A stretch of 14,917 nucleotides of DNA, from contig CAMWRB010000015.1 of NCBI GenBank assembly GCA_947176545.1, positions 1-14,917 on the forward strand. The letters are read 5' to 3'. Position 1 is the stretch's first letter; each line of letters starts with the position of its first letter. The stretch comes from an uncultured Porphyromonadaceae bacterium. Its GTDB lineage: Bacteria; Bacteroidota; Bacteroidia; Bacteroidales; Muribaculaceae. A program made the position numbers and the translations under genes. This document shows, in pieces, positions 1 to 6,561 of this stretch. Under the pieces are notes generated by a model. It did not search any database, was not told where the DNA came from, and saw only the letters and a program-made list of their open reading frames with translations.

Positions 1-860
1 CCGCTCACCTCGCTGCCGGAAACGATATAGCCGGCCAGACCACCGACACACCTCCGAGCGGCGACCCGACCGAGTGAGGCACAGTCTGTTACCTTACATG
101 CCGTCAGCTTACCGGCAATACCACCCGCGACTGAAACGGATTTTACCGAAGCTGATGATATACATCTTACAAAAGTACTTCGCTCAGCCTCTGTCACAAG
201 TCCGGCTGCCGAACCACCGGCGTCCTCGCTCGAACCGCATAATATGAAGCCGTCTACACTTACATCTGATAAAGTTGAGTTTGTCGCCGTGCAAGCCAGA
301 CCGGCTCCCATATATGTCGCCTGTACACTGACATTGGATAACGTCAGATTCTTTACTTCCGCATTCTCAAGATTACCGAACAGGGCTATGCTCCATCCGT
401 CAAAATCATACGTGCCGTCGTTGAACGGGTCATCGAAATTATCCTTGAACTCCGAGTCATGTGCGTACCATAGATTCCGGATGGTATGATTACCACCATC
501 GAATACTCCTTTGAAGTAAGATTCCTTTTTGTAAAAACCACCGGGATTTTCCTCGACATCTCCATTTATCAGCTCAGTCATACCGATTGGTATCCAAAGG
601 GGCTTGTCATCATCCGTATCGGCCGGATTGCTCAGACTGATGTCAGATGTGAGCAGAAAATATTTACCCTCGAAGGTCTCACCTTTGTTGGTGCGTTCGG
701 CAAGTCCTGCCAGCTCCGCGGATGAAGTAATCATATAGGGAGAGTCGGGAGTACCGGAACCTATCCATTCCGTATCGACCGAACCGTCCCAATATGACTG
801 CGCGTACACCGCCATAACCGGGAATACAAGAACAGAAATCGCTAAGATTCTTTTCTTCAT
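1..860 (-). CDS. GLUG-repeat secreted surface protein, N-terminal part (cut by left edge)
   Basis: The reading frame is open from the ATG at 860 to the left edge, giving about 286 residues with no stop; the C-terminus lies outside the window. Residues 1-21 form a signal peptide (MKKRILA, a hydrophobic core, then VYAQS). The start of the mature part has the layout common to Bacteroidales GLUG and adhesin-like proteins: WDGS...EWIGSGTPDSPYMI near residues 24-44, SAELAGLA near 47-54, W.PIG near 89-93, and FKGVFDGGNHTIRNL near 116-130. From about residue 245 there are GLUG-like repeats (GGIAGKLTACKVTDC, then GGLAGYIVSGSEV), which form beta-solenoid turns in this family. The protein is probably exported to the cell surface; binding partner and function cannot be read from the sequence. 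The gene is divergent from the lipocalin-like gene and has a very long structured leader. Confidence 0.85.
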   Translation of the reverse strand, partial: MKKRILAISVLVFPVMAVYAQSYWDGSVDTEWIGSGTPDSPYMITSSAELAGLAERTNKGETFEGKYFLLTSDISLSNPADTDDDKPLWIPIGMTELINGDVEENPGGFYKKESYFKGVFDGGNHTIRNLWYAHDSEFKDNFDDPFNDGTYDFDGWSIALFGNLENAEVKNLTLSNVSVQATYMGAGLACTATNSTLSDVSVDGFILCGSSEDAGGSAAGLVTEAERSTFVRCISSASVKSVSVAGGIAGKLTACKVTDCASLGRVAARRCVGGLAGYIVSGSEVS

Positions 861-899
861 GTTGATAAACTTTTAATTGATGAATAATTAAACAATTTC

Positions 900-920
900 G
901 CTTCTGACTCCCCGAGAAGC
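900..920 (-). other. Small hairpin in the leader of the GLUG-protein gene
   Basis: GCTTCT and AGAAGC form a perfect 6-bp stem around a 9-base loop, about 40 bases before the ATG of the GLUG-protein gene and downstream of the terminator-like hairpin. It could influence translation initiation or mRNA stability. It has no T-run after it on either strand, so I do not call it a terminator. Confidence 0.35.
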
Positions 921-935
921 AGTTATATCAATATG

Positions 936-1042
936 AAAAAAAGAGCGTGAGAGTCACATACTTTCTTGCTCGTCCCACGTTCTGAGGCCTTCGCATTGCC
1001 CATCTCGGTAGAACGAGCAAACAAGTGCAGAAACCTCACGCT
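936..1042 (-). terminator. Terminator-like hairpin with T-run inside the leader region
   Basis: Read on the minus strand, AGCGTGAG (1042-1035) pairs perfectly with CTCACGCT (951-944). This is followed after one C by seven T residues (942-936), the arrangement of an intrinsic terminator. Inside the loop a second helix can form: TTGCTCGTTCT with AGAAC and GAGCAA, interrupted by a 7-base bulge (GTGGGAC). The loop is therefore itself a branched hairpin and not open sequence. The closing stem is far apart for a simple terminator (about 85 bases in between), which fits the 3' domain of a structured RNA better than a plain operon terminator. It lies 75 bases upstream of the GLUG-protein start codon. 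Transcription would have to read through it, or start again, to express that gene. Confidence 0.5.
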
Positions 1043-1278
1043 GAATATGCCGATATTAGCCGACATAGCGTGTCTACACGCATACATCCGGCGATATATA
1101 CATATCCATAAGGCATCTACCGTTTGCTTCTGTCCTGACCGAGATTTGAAAGTTGCGAAGTTTCAGAACGTCAAGAAAGAGCGTCGAGTAAACGCTATTC
1201 AAAAAACATTTCGGACACACCTTTGTACGTCCGGTGTCCCGCCCGCATGACCCATGACCGGGTTTCTGCGACAGTCTA
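936..1278 (-). ncRNA. Candidate structured RNA or attenuating leader, family not recognised
   Basis: A Bacteroidetes-type promoter at 1285-1315 would start minus-strand transcription near 1278, and a hairpin plus T-run ends near 936, giving about 340 bases without a plausible gene. The 5' part contains GCAGAAACC (1269-1261), perfectly complementary to GGTTTCTGC (1035-1027) about 225 bases downstream. A stem GGACACC with GGTGTGTCC (two-base bulge) lies at about 1238-1212, and AGCGT with ACGCT at about 1196-1180. The 3' end is the terminator-like domain. I compared it from memory with RNase P RNA, tmRNA, SRP RNA and 6S RNA and found no diagnostic motifs. It may be a free small RNA or a cis-acting leader of the GLUG-protein gene that ends at its own terminator. 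Existence and boundaries are inferred. Confidence 0.45.
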
Positions 1279-1284
1279 CTGATG

Positions 1285-1315
1285 CAAATATAATAAATTC
1301 ATCCGATACGGCAAT
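1285..1315 (-). promoter_or_regulatory. Bacteroidetes-type promoter driving the candidate leader RNA
   Basis: On the minus strand TATATTTG (1292-1285) matches the -7 consensus TAnnTTTG exactly. ATTG (1315-1312) lies 19 bases upstream as a one-mismatch -33 element. The predicted transcript start is near 1278, which puts 418 bases between it and the GLUG-protein ATG. Confidence 0.6.
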
Positions 1316-1435
1316 AATACACCTCACTTTTATGCTTTTAATTAACCACGTTCACATACTCTCTGGTTATAGGGATGTTACAGAAAAATTCCGAAAAATT
1401 ATCAAACAACAACTCCATTTCTAATTAAAAAACAC

Positions 1436-1443
1436 TAAATTTG
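1436..1443 (+). promoter_or_regulatory. -7 promoter element for the lipocalin-like gene
   Basis: TAAATTTG is a perfect TAnnTTTG match, 133 bases before the ATG at 1577. No TTG or TTTG is present 19-21 bases upstream, so the -33 element is weak or absent. The expected transcript start is about 1450, just before a GC-rich hairpin. Confidence 0.45.
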
Positions 1444-1457
1444 TAATACAACCGCAT

Positions 1458-1517
1458 GCAGAGGCCCGCTGACGGGTCTGCGGGCGGCCATCTGCGGAGA
1501 CTCCCTTTCGGTTTCTC
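1458..1517 (+). promoter_or_regulatory. Structured GC-rich 5' leader of the lipocalin-like gene
   Basis: GCAGAGG (1458-1464) and CCCGC (1465-1469) can pair with GCGGG (1480-1484) and CC-A-TCTGC (1489-1495), a long hairpin with small bulges. A second stem follows, GAGAC (1497-1501) with GTTTC (1511-1515). This GC-rich block stands out in an otherwise AT-rich intergenic region. Its first 30 bases resemble the start of the opposite-strand leader (1269-1239 minus). No open reading frame covers it. It is probably a regulatory or stabilising 5' UTR; no known riboswitch class was recognised. Confidence 0.45.
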
Positions 1518-1576
1518 TCACACCAAAATACGATAATTAATACCCTATAATTTTAATTTAAAAAACTTTTACAGAC

Positions 1577-2233
1577 ATGAAAAAATTATTCTTGATTGTG
1601 GCTCTTATGGCATCATTCGCTGTTGCCCGTGCCGAACAGTATGACGAACTCGATTTGCTCGGCGGCTGGGAACTCGTTTCCTGCGAAGGCGACTATCCAT
1701 TGTTTACATACCGGGATAATTTTTTAGATGTTGGGTTATCACAGTGTAAGTATTTGTATCTTGGGATGATTTATTGTGAAGGTGGCGATTGTACAGAACA
1801 ACCTCATATTCTTCCAGGACTTACAAAACCATTACCTCATGAAAGCTATATTACTGGAAATGGACTTTTTTACATATCTGAAGATAAGTGGGAAAGTGAG
1901 GAATACAATTGGCACTCGGACGGAATAGCTATCGATAATTTTTTCATTTCAAGCGGTAAAATACTCAATTTCTATACTGAAGAATTACCAGCACTGAAAT
2001 TCATTATCACCTCACTCAACGATAAGGAACTGAAGCTTAAGAGCTATGATGGGAAATGTACTGTCGTTTACAAGCGTATCAGCGGGGCTAACGGTGTGCA
2101 CGGTATTGCAGCCGACAACAATGATGCGAACGAGACATACTATAACCTCAACGGCATCCGTCGCAACGCTCCCGAAAAGGGCATCAACATCGTCCGCAAA
2201 GGTAAGACCGCAAAGAAAATCGCCGTCAAATAA
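1577..2233 (+). CDS. Secreted lipocalin-like small protein with conserved C-terminal tail
   Basis: The product has 218 residues. Residues 1-19 are a signal peptide (MKKLFLIVALMASFAVARA), supporting the start at 1577. The mature part begins with LLGGWELVSCEG, and near residues 144-168 carries FIITSLNDKELKLKSYDG followed by TVVYKRI. This pattern resembles lipocalin-like beta-barrel domains of Bacteroidales secreted proteins; similarity is from memory and moderate. The last 30 residues (YYNLNGIRRNAPEKGINIV, then a lysine-rich end finishing IAVK) match a short tail recurring in secreted proteins of Prevotella and Muribaculaceae, which I suspect is a sorting or surface-retention signal. Base composition is uneven: hand counts give about 57% GC near the signal peptide, 30-37% in the middle, and about 50% in the tail. 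Ligand and role are unknown. Confidence 0.7.
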   Translation: MKKLFLIVALMASFAVARAEQYDELDLLGGWELVSCEGDYPLFTYRDNFLDVGLSQCKYLYLGMIYCEGGDCTEQPHILPGLTKPLPHESYITGNGLFYISEDKWESEEYNWHSDGIAIDNFFISSGKILNFYTEELPALKFIITSLNDKELKLKSYDGKCTVVYKRISGANGVHGIAADNNDANETYYNLNGIRRNAPEKGINIVRKGKTAKKIAVK

Positions 2234-2296
2234 TACCATCCCAACACTTTGCAAGGAATAATACCCTGCACAAGACAACATCACATAAGACAATCT

Positions 2297-2336
2297 GCGC
2301 GAAGTCCCCGGAGCATCCGTTCCGCCGACTTCGCGC
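2297..2336. terminator. Strong hairpin between convergent genes, probable bidirectional terminator
   Basis: GCGCGAAGTC (2297-2306) and GACTTCGCGC (2327-2336) form a perfect 10-bp stem, with an inner CGGA/TCCG helix (2309-2312, 2321-2324). It lies between the stop of the lipocalin-like gene at 2233 and the toxin stop at 2372, so it can end transcription from both sides. No long T-run follows on either strand, so its efficiency is uncertain. Confidence 0.55.
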
Positions 2337-2371
2337 TATTCATATCTTTATTCATTAAAACCTTCAGATAT

Positions 2372-2707
2372 TCATTTAAGACAATTCACAATCTCTTTAA
2401 TAACGGATAATTCTATTGTAGAAAAATCTGACTTGTCATAAACATTCAAAAGGTAAACCCTACCCTCCCTTTCTGCCGTCAGGATGGTATATGTTATTAT
2501 TCTTGCACCTCCCGATTTTCCTTTTCCTTTGGATGAAATTTTCATCCGTATTTTTCTTATGCCGGGATGCAATTCCACACCTTGGAAAGGATTTTCTTCC
2601 AATGCCACTACAAAATCTTTCAAATCACTTTTAAAAGACTTATAGCGCTTTGCAAGATTTTTCGCCTGCCTTTCAAATTCAGAAGTGGTGAAGATATTAA
2701 AGCTCAT
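2372..2707 (-). CDS. Type II toxin, RelE/ParE superfamily
   Basis: The product has 111 residues, the usual size for RelE/HigB-like mRNA interferases that cleave mRNA, often at the ribosome. The body matches a Bacteroidetes RelE/ParE subfamily: an N-terminal helix region (TTSEFERQAKNLAKRY), the central GVELHPGIRKIRM, the strand segment SSKGKGKSGGARIITY near residues 58-73, and YLLNVYDKSDFSTI near 85-98. The basic patch (K/R around 51-67), the arginine of GGARIITY and the tyrosine of VYDKSD are the residues I would expect at the active surface; this is inference. The start codon overlaps the end of the antitoxin gene by 11 bases (2697-2707), implying translational coupling in the order antitoxin then toxin. 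The gene is AT-rich (about 30% GC in a hand-counted 60 bases), unlike the glycosyltransferases next to it, which suggests acquisition by transfer. Confidence 0.85.
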   Translation of the reverse strand: MSFNIFTTSEFERQAKNLAKRYKSFKSDLKDFVVALEENPFQGVELHPGIRKIRMKISSKGKGKSGGARIITYTILTAEREGRVYLLNVYDKSDFSTIELSVIKEIVNCLK

Positions 2708-2966
2708 TTATAAAATCCTTTGCCGATTTCGCATCAATTTCACCTGACTCTATCTGTTTGACTTCTGCCAGACTACGCCTTATGCTTTCACTCAGTTCAT
2801 ATATACGTTGCTGTTGTGCCGATGATAACGAGACCTCTTCCTCGCCCACACTGATAAGTGCGTATAACTGATTACGCCTTCTTATAAGTACTCTTTCCCC
2901 ACTTTCAGCCCGGTCAAACGAGGCTGCAAGATTATTTCTATAATCTCTGACAGATAATGCTTCCAT
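2697..2966 (-). CDS. Type II antitoxin, Phd/YefM family
   Basis: The product has 89 residues. The N-terminal half (MEALSVRDYRNNLAASFDRA, then SGERVLIRRRNQLYALISV) is the Phd/YefM DNA-binding and dimerisation fold. The C-terminal half, from about residue 47, is charged and helical and would wrap the toxin. Phd/YefM proteins neutralise RelE-type toxins and repress their own operon together with the toxin. The gene comes first in the operon, has its own promoter (2990-3021) and sits next to palindromic sites (3025-3046), consistent with autoregulation. It lies 103 bases beyond the stop of the last polysaccharide gene on the same strand, so it could also receive read-through transcription. Confidence 0.85.
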   Translation of the reverse strand: MEALSVRDYRNNLAASFDRAESGERVLIRRRNQLYALISVGEEEVSLSSAQQQRIYELSESIRRSLAEVKQIESGEIDAKSAKDFINEL

Positions 2967-2989
2967 AATTATTTCTTTTTCTTAGACTG

Positions 2990-3021
2990 CTAAGATACAA
3001 TCATTATTTTAATATAACAAA
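2990..3021 (-). promoter_or_regulatory. Promoter of the toxin-antitoxin operon
   Basis: On the minus strand TTTG (3021-3018) is followed after 20 bases by TATCTTAG (2997-2990), one mismatch from TAnnTTTG. The predicted transcript start is about 2983, leaving a short leader before the ATG at 2966. Confidence 0.55.
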
Positions 3022-3024
3022 CAA

Positions 3025-3046
3025 TGTGCACAAATATGTGTACACA
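3025..3046. promoter_or_regulatory. Paired palindromes, candidate antitoxin operator
   Basis: TGTGCACA (3025-3032) and TGTGTACACA (3037-3046) are perfect palindromes whose centres are 13 bases apart; both are followed by AAAT on the plus strand. They lie immediately upstream of the -33 element, where Phd/YefM complexes often bind as repeated dimers. Assigning them to the antitoxin is inference from position and symmetry. Confidence 0.55.
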
Positions 3047-3069
3047 AATCCAAATTTTGTATCTATGCC

Positions 3070-4056
3070 TTACAATATATAGGGAGCCGGGCGTGATGCG
3101 CCTCGGATTCCACGCGATGTCACAGCGTATGCAGTGCGGAGGTAAAGACGCTGCAGAAGATTGAGATGTGGCTTGCGCAGAGCCACCGCGAGTTGCTCCT
3201 CGGCAGCGTTACGGTTTCCTTCACGAGCATACAGGGCGGCGAGTATTGTACGGCGATAAGCCAAAAGACGCATGATGTGATGGATGTCCGACCGGCCGGA
3301 ACGGATAGTATTCTCCTCCATAAGGTCTATGACATGCTCCCACTCTCCGCGACGGTGAGTATAGTCTGCGCCCGTTATTGAGGCCTCACCCTGAGGATAT
3401 ATCAGAACGTTGCTCTCCTTGCTGACCGTTATTTTAGGGTCAGCCAACAATAATCGGTGTCCCAACTCCAAATCGTCCCACCCCATCAGCTTCGTATCCC
3501 ATCCGCCGACTGCACGTATAAATTCCGTGCGCACGGCATACGCCTGCGTAGCCAACATGGCATGCAGTTGATGACTCTCCATAAACCGACCGGGCAACAA
3601 CGGCTTCAACCGTCTGCTCCCATCCGGAAGGATTGTCGCCGTCTGCCAGACAACGATATCCGCCTCGGGATGAGCTTCAAATTCGGCCTTAACATTCCCG
3701 ATATGTCCGGGCAACATCACATCGTCGGAATCGAAAAAGAGCACCTTGTCAGTAGCGACATTCTCCAGCCCGGTCTGACGCGCCCGCGCCCCGCCGGGAC
3801 GCAGTTCCGACAACACCCTTACGTTCCATCCCCGTGAGCGCATCTCATCTCCCCACTGCTCAAGAACGTCCAACGAGCCGTCTGTCGAGGCATTATCCAC
3901 CAATATTACCTCATCAGGCATGCGTGTCTGAGAGGCAAGACTCGACAATGTCCGTCCGACAAGCTCCGCCCGGTTAAAGACGGGGATTACTACGGTAAGA
4001 CCATCATACAGTTCATTTCCGCTGATTCCCATAACTGACTTTCCGAATAAATCCAT
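3070..4056 (-). CDS. Glycosyltransferase family 2
   Basis: The product has 328 residues with a GT-A fold of family 2. The N-terminal strand LTVVIPVFNRAE (about 20-31) is followed by VDNASTDGS (about 53-61) for nucleotide-sugar binding. FFDSDDVMLP (about 107-116) supplies the metal-binding acidic cluster, and GGWDTKLMGWDDLELGHRLL (about 184-203) holds the usual acceptor-side acidic pair. It should transfer a sugar from a nucleotide donor onto a growing surface glycan at the inner face of the cytoplasmic membrane; donor and linkage cannot be told. Its ATG shares one base with the upstream stop codon (TAATG at 4056), and GAAGGG in the upstream gene's tail can serve as ribosome binding site, which favours this start over the internal Met at residue 9. 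It is the last gene of the polysaccharide run. Confidence 0.85.
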   Translation of the reverse strand: MDLFGKSVMGISGNELYDGLTVVIPVFNRAELVGRTLSSLASQTRMPDEVILVDNASTDGSLDVLEQWGDEMRSRGWNVRVLSELRPGGARARQTGLENVATDKVLFFDSDDVMLPGHIGNVKAEFEAHPEADIVVWQTATILPDGSRRLKPLLPGRFMESHQLHAMLATQAYAVRTEFIRAVGGWDTKLMGWDDLELGHRLLLADPKITVSKESNVLIYPQGEASITGADYTHRRGEWEHVIDLMEENTIRSGRSDIHHIMRLLAYRRTILAALYAREGNRNAAEEQLAVALRKPHLNLLQRLYLRTAYAVTSRGIRGASRPAPYIL

Positions 4057-5057
4057 TAACCCTTCATCATCCCGGCAAGCATCTCCACAACACGACGGCC
4101 TGAATATGATATCAAAGCTCCGATACGGTTTTTAAGACGCACCCGCGGATTGAACAATATCTGTCGCCGGCGTCCTTTTATCTCACGCCAACACGTCTCC
4201 CTCACCCGATTATACTCCCCATTCTCCTCCCGGCACAGGAGAAGAAATATATTGAAATTAGCGCTGAACCGACGGTCCGAGGCTGCCCGTCCCAATGACG
4301 GCGAAAGCCTGCTCATCCTCTCCTCTATCTGTCTCGTCACTTCAAGCGCATGAAACCGCTTGTCACTCATCCGATGTACAATACTGCCGGGATTCTGACG
4401 ATAAAAGTAATAATCCATATCTGTCAGCAACACCCGGCGGCACATCGGATATAGCCGTGACGTCAATTCCAAATCCTCGTAATACATTCCCTCGACAAAG
4501 CGCAGCCCTGCTGCCCCCTCAAAAAAACTTCGCTTCACCGCTATCTGACACACACTGTTCATTACCGGTCGCTGATACAGGGAGAGTTCCATAGCCTGTT
4601 CGCCGGACAATACCCGCGCTGACCCGACCGTCAGCTCCTTATCATACCATCCGCGAGGAGGGTCCTCGGTCATAACCAAACGTCCGACTGCCACATCCAC
4701 ATCATATTCACGCATGAGCGAGACAAGCCTTTCGACACTCTGAGGATGGAGCATATCATCGCTGTCCGCAAACATCACCACCTCTCCGCCGGCTATTTCC
4801 AGTGCTGCATTACGCGCCGCCGAGAGGCCGCTGTTGCTGATTCGCTTCACCCGCAGACGCTCATCCTCCTTTGCCAAACGCTCCAATATCTCACCGGAAC
4901 CATCGACCGAACCGTCATCTATCACCACAAGCTCAAGCCCACGATACGTCTGCGACAACACCGACCTCACAGCCTCCTCAAGATATTTCTCTCCGTTATA
5001 CACGGTCATTATGACTGAAACCAACGGTTTGTCTCCGGGTGTAATCTTATCTTTCAT
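4056..5057 (-). CDS. Glycosyltransferase family 2
   Basis: The product has 333 residues. LVSVIMTVYNGEKYLEEAV (about 12-30) and VIDDGSVDGS (about 45-54) form the nucleotide-binding half. GLSAARNAAL (about 77-86) and FADSDDMLHP (about 96-105) carry the family-2 signature with the metal-binding acidic cluster. MYYEDLELTSRLYP (about 191-204) contains the ED pair typical of the putative catalytic region. It probably adds a sugar to a lipid-linked repeat unit. The start lies five bases after the flippase stop, with AAAGGAG just ahead inside the flippase's last codons. The downstream glycosyltransferase starts in its stop codon, so the three genes are tightly coupled. It is a different subtype from its neighbour, not a recent duplicate. 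Confidence 0.87.
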   Translation of the reverse strand: MKDKITPGDKPLVSVIMTVYNGEKYLEEAVRSVLSQTYRGLELVVIDDGSVDGSGEILERLAKEDERLRVKRISNSGLSAARNAALEIAGGEVVMFADSDDMLHPQSVERLVSLMREYDVDVAVGRLVMTEDPPRGWYDKELTVGSARVLSGEQAMELSLYQRPVMNSVCQIAVKRSFFEGAAGLRFVEGMYYEDLELTSRLYPMCRRVLLTDMDYYFYRQNPGSIVHRMSDKRFHALEVTRQIEERMSRLSPSLGRAASDRRFSANFNIFLLLCREENGEYNRVRETCWREIKGRRRQILFNPRVRLKNRIGALISYSGRRVVEMLAGMMKG

Positions 5058-5062
5058 AATCT

Positions 5063-6520
5063 TCAGCTCCTTTCCCTCCTTATTTTACGGATTACCCCCC
5101 TCTTTCTCAACATCCTCACGAACATACAGCAATAGCATACTACCGTCAGCATAAGCAACGGCATCCACACCACGTCGGAGAGATACCGACGCGCCACTAA
5201 CGCCAGCCCGCATACCGCAGTAGAGGATATAAGCAACCGGATGGTGTCCTTGGCGAGATACAGGCGGAATTCTTTCCGATACACAATCCATTGCACCAGC
5301 ATATAAATAAAATGCCATACCACAAGTGCGACTCCAATCCCCGCAAGTCCCCATATCCTGTACAGGATAATGCAGAGCACCAGCCCTACCGAGGCATCTG
5401 CACTCTCGATGACCATGTACATGACTCCCCTCCCTTTCGCGACCATTGTGTAGCTCATCACCATCGACACACAACGGAACAACACCGACAGCATCCCTAT
5501 GGCTACCATCGGTTCCATCACCATAAATTCTCCGGTATACAGCAGCCGGATTACAAGCGGAAGAAACAGATACAGCATCAGCACAAGCGGCGTGAAAATC
5601 ATCAGTAGCAGCGAGACTTCATGGCTGACAAAAGCCTGGACTCTGCGTCCACTCTCCGAATTGGCCGAAATCCGGGGATAGAACTCCATTCCTACCGAAT
5701 TGAATATCAAACCCGTATAACGTACTACGAGTGTAATACCCGCCCCATACAGACCGGCTTCAGCGGTAGAAACCCTGACATTGAGCCACGATACAAAGAT
5801 AAGCTGCATCAACGTATTGACAAAGGCGGCCACCGACATGCAGGCTCCGAGCCGGACAAATCCCATTCCCTGACGCAGTTCACTGACGGCTGCAAGCCTG
5901 TAGGGAAAAGAGCGGTTGCGGTTGAACCATGCGAACGCACACCCTGTCAGAGCGTAAGCCAGAATGGAGTAAACCACGCTGTCATCGCCGAGCCAACGGT
6001 ACATCGGTATCGACACAGCCAAACCTGTCAGAGCCGTCTCAAGGCCTGTCCGCGCAAGACGCGTATAGTTTTCCGTTCCCTGAAATATCGAGTTCTCACC
6101 GGCATACAGCGCGTTGAAGAGCATCACGCCACCCAATATAACGAAGTTCCACCACAGACCCGCGTCACCCAATATCACTTCGGCCAACGGTCGCGCCAAT
6201 GCTGTCAGCAACAATGCTCCGGCAAGTCCGGCAAGCACGCTCCAGAGCCGTACCGTCGCTATCATACGCTGCAGACGCGACTCATCACCGCGACTCTGCG
6301 CTATATCACGGACGCTGCTCTGACGCAGTCCCAGACTCGTCAGATAGGACGTAGTGTCTATTACCTGATTGAATATGGTGAACAGGCCTATTCCTACGGC
6401 TGACAACCATAAGGCTACAAGCTTATTCTTGATGATGGAACATAATATACCCACGCTCTCCACGCCGGTGAAGATACTCATCACCTTTAGTACCTTGGAT
6501 GTAACGCTGTTTCGGGACAT
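5063..6520 (-). CDS. Polysaccharide flippase, Wzx-like (MOP superfamily)
   Basis: The product has 485 residues, mostly hydrophobic with about 12 predicted membrane segments, the size and pattern of Wzx/MATE-type oligosaccharide flippases. Typical elements are the N-terminal KVLKVMSIFTGVESVGILCSI, SYLTSLGLRQSSVRDIAQS in the first cytoplasmic stretch, AGLYGAGITLVVRYTGLIFN in the middle, and FYPRISANSESGRRVQAFV. Wzx proteins move undecaprenyl-diphosphate-linked repeat units across the cytoplasmic membrane in capsule or O-antigen assembly. It lies between a FemAB/GNAT-like gene and two family-2 glycosyltransferases, a standard surface-glycan context. No polymerase (Wzy), initiating transferase or chain-length regulator is seen, so the locus is incomplete here or relies on genes elsewhere. 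The substrate cannot be deduced. Confidence 0.85.
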   Translation of the reverse strand: MSRNSVTSKVLKVMSIFTGVESVGILCSIIKNKLVALWLSAVGIGLFTIFNQVIDTTSYLTSLGLRQSSVRDIAQSRGDESRLQRMIATVRLWSVLAGLAGALLLTALARPLAEVILGDAGLWWNFVILGGVMLFNALYAGENSIFQGTENYTRLARTGLETALTGLAVSIPMYRWLGDDSVVYSILAYALTGCAFAWFNRNRSFPYRLAAVSELRQGMGFVRLGACMSVAAFVNTLMQLIFVSWLNVRVSTAEAGLYGAGITLVVRYTGLIFNSVGMEFYPRISANSESGRRVQAFVSHEVSLLLMIFTPLVLMLYLFLPLVIRLLYTGEFMVMEPMVAIGMLSVLFRCVSMVMSYTMVAKGRGVMYMVIESADASVGLVLCIILYRIWGLAGIGVALVVWHFIYMLVQWIVYRKEFRLYLAKDTIRLLISSTAVCGLALVARRYLSDVVWMPLLMLTVVCYCCMFVRMLRKRGVIRKIRRERS

Positions 6521-6561
6521 GGCGGATTATCATTAATCAATCATCGGATTGCGCTGTCGGC

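Noticed and set aside
244..725. Two short plus-strand reading frames over the left edge gene
   Set aside because: They lie antisense to a clear signal-peptide GLUG protein whose frame is open over the whole 860 bases.
966..1250. Plus-strand reading frame of 94 codons in the intergenic region
   Set aside because: It has no recognisable family, runs antisense through the long-range inverted repeats and stems of the candidate RNA, and has no promoter pattern ahead of it.
1027..1269. Inverted repeat GCAGAAACC/GGTTTCTGC as an invertible promoter segment
   Set aside because: The repeats are only 9 bases, the promoter lies outside them, and no invertase gene is in the window; RNA pairing is a simpler reading.
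936..1278. RNase P RNA, tmRNA, SRP RNA or 6S RNA
   Set aside because: The length suits RNase P or tmRNA, but the conserved blocks I know for RNase P, tmRNA and SRP are absent; 6S could not be tested without a structure model.
5621..6403. Plus-strand frame of 260 codons
   Set aside because: It is the antisense of the flippase gene and has no coherent hydrophobic or domain pattern.
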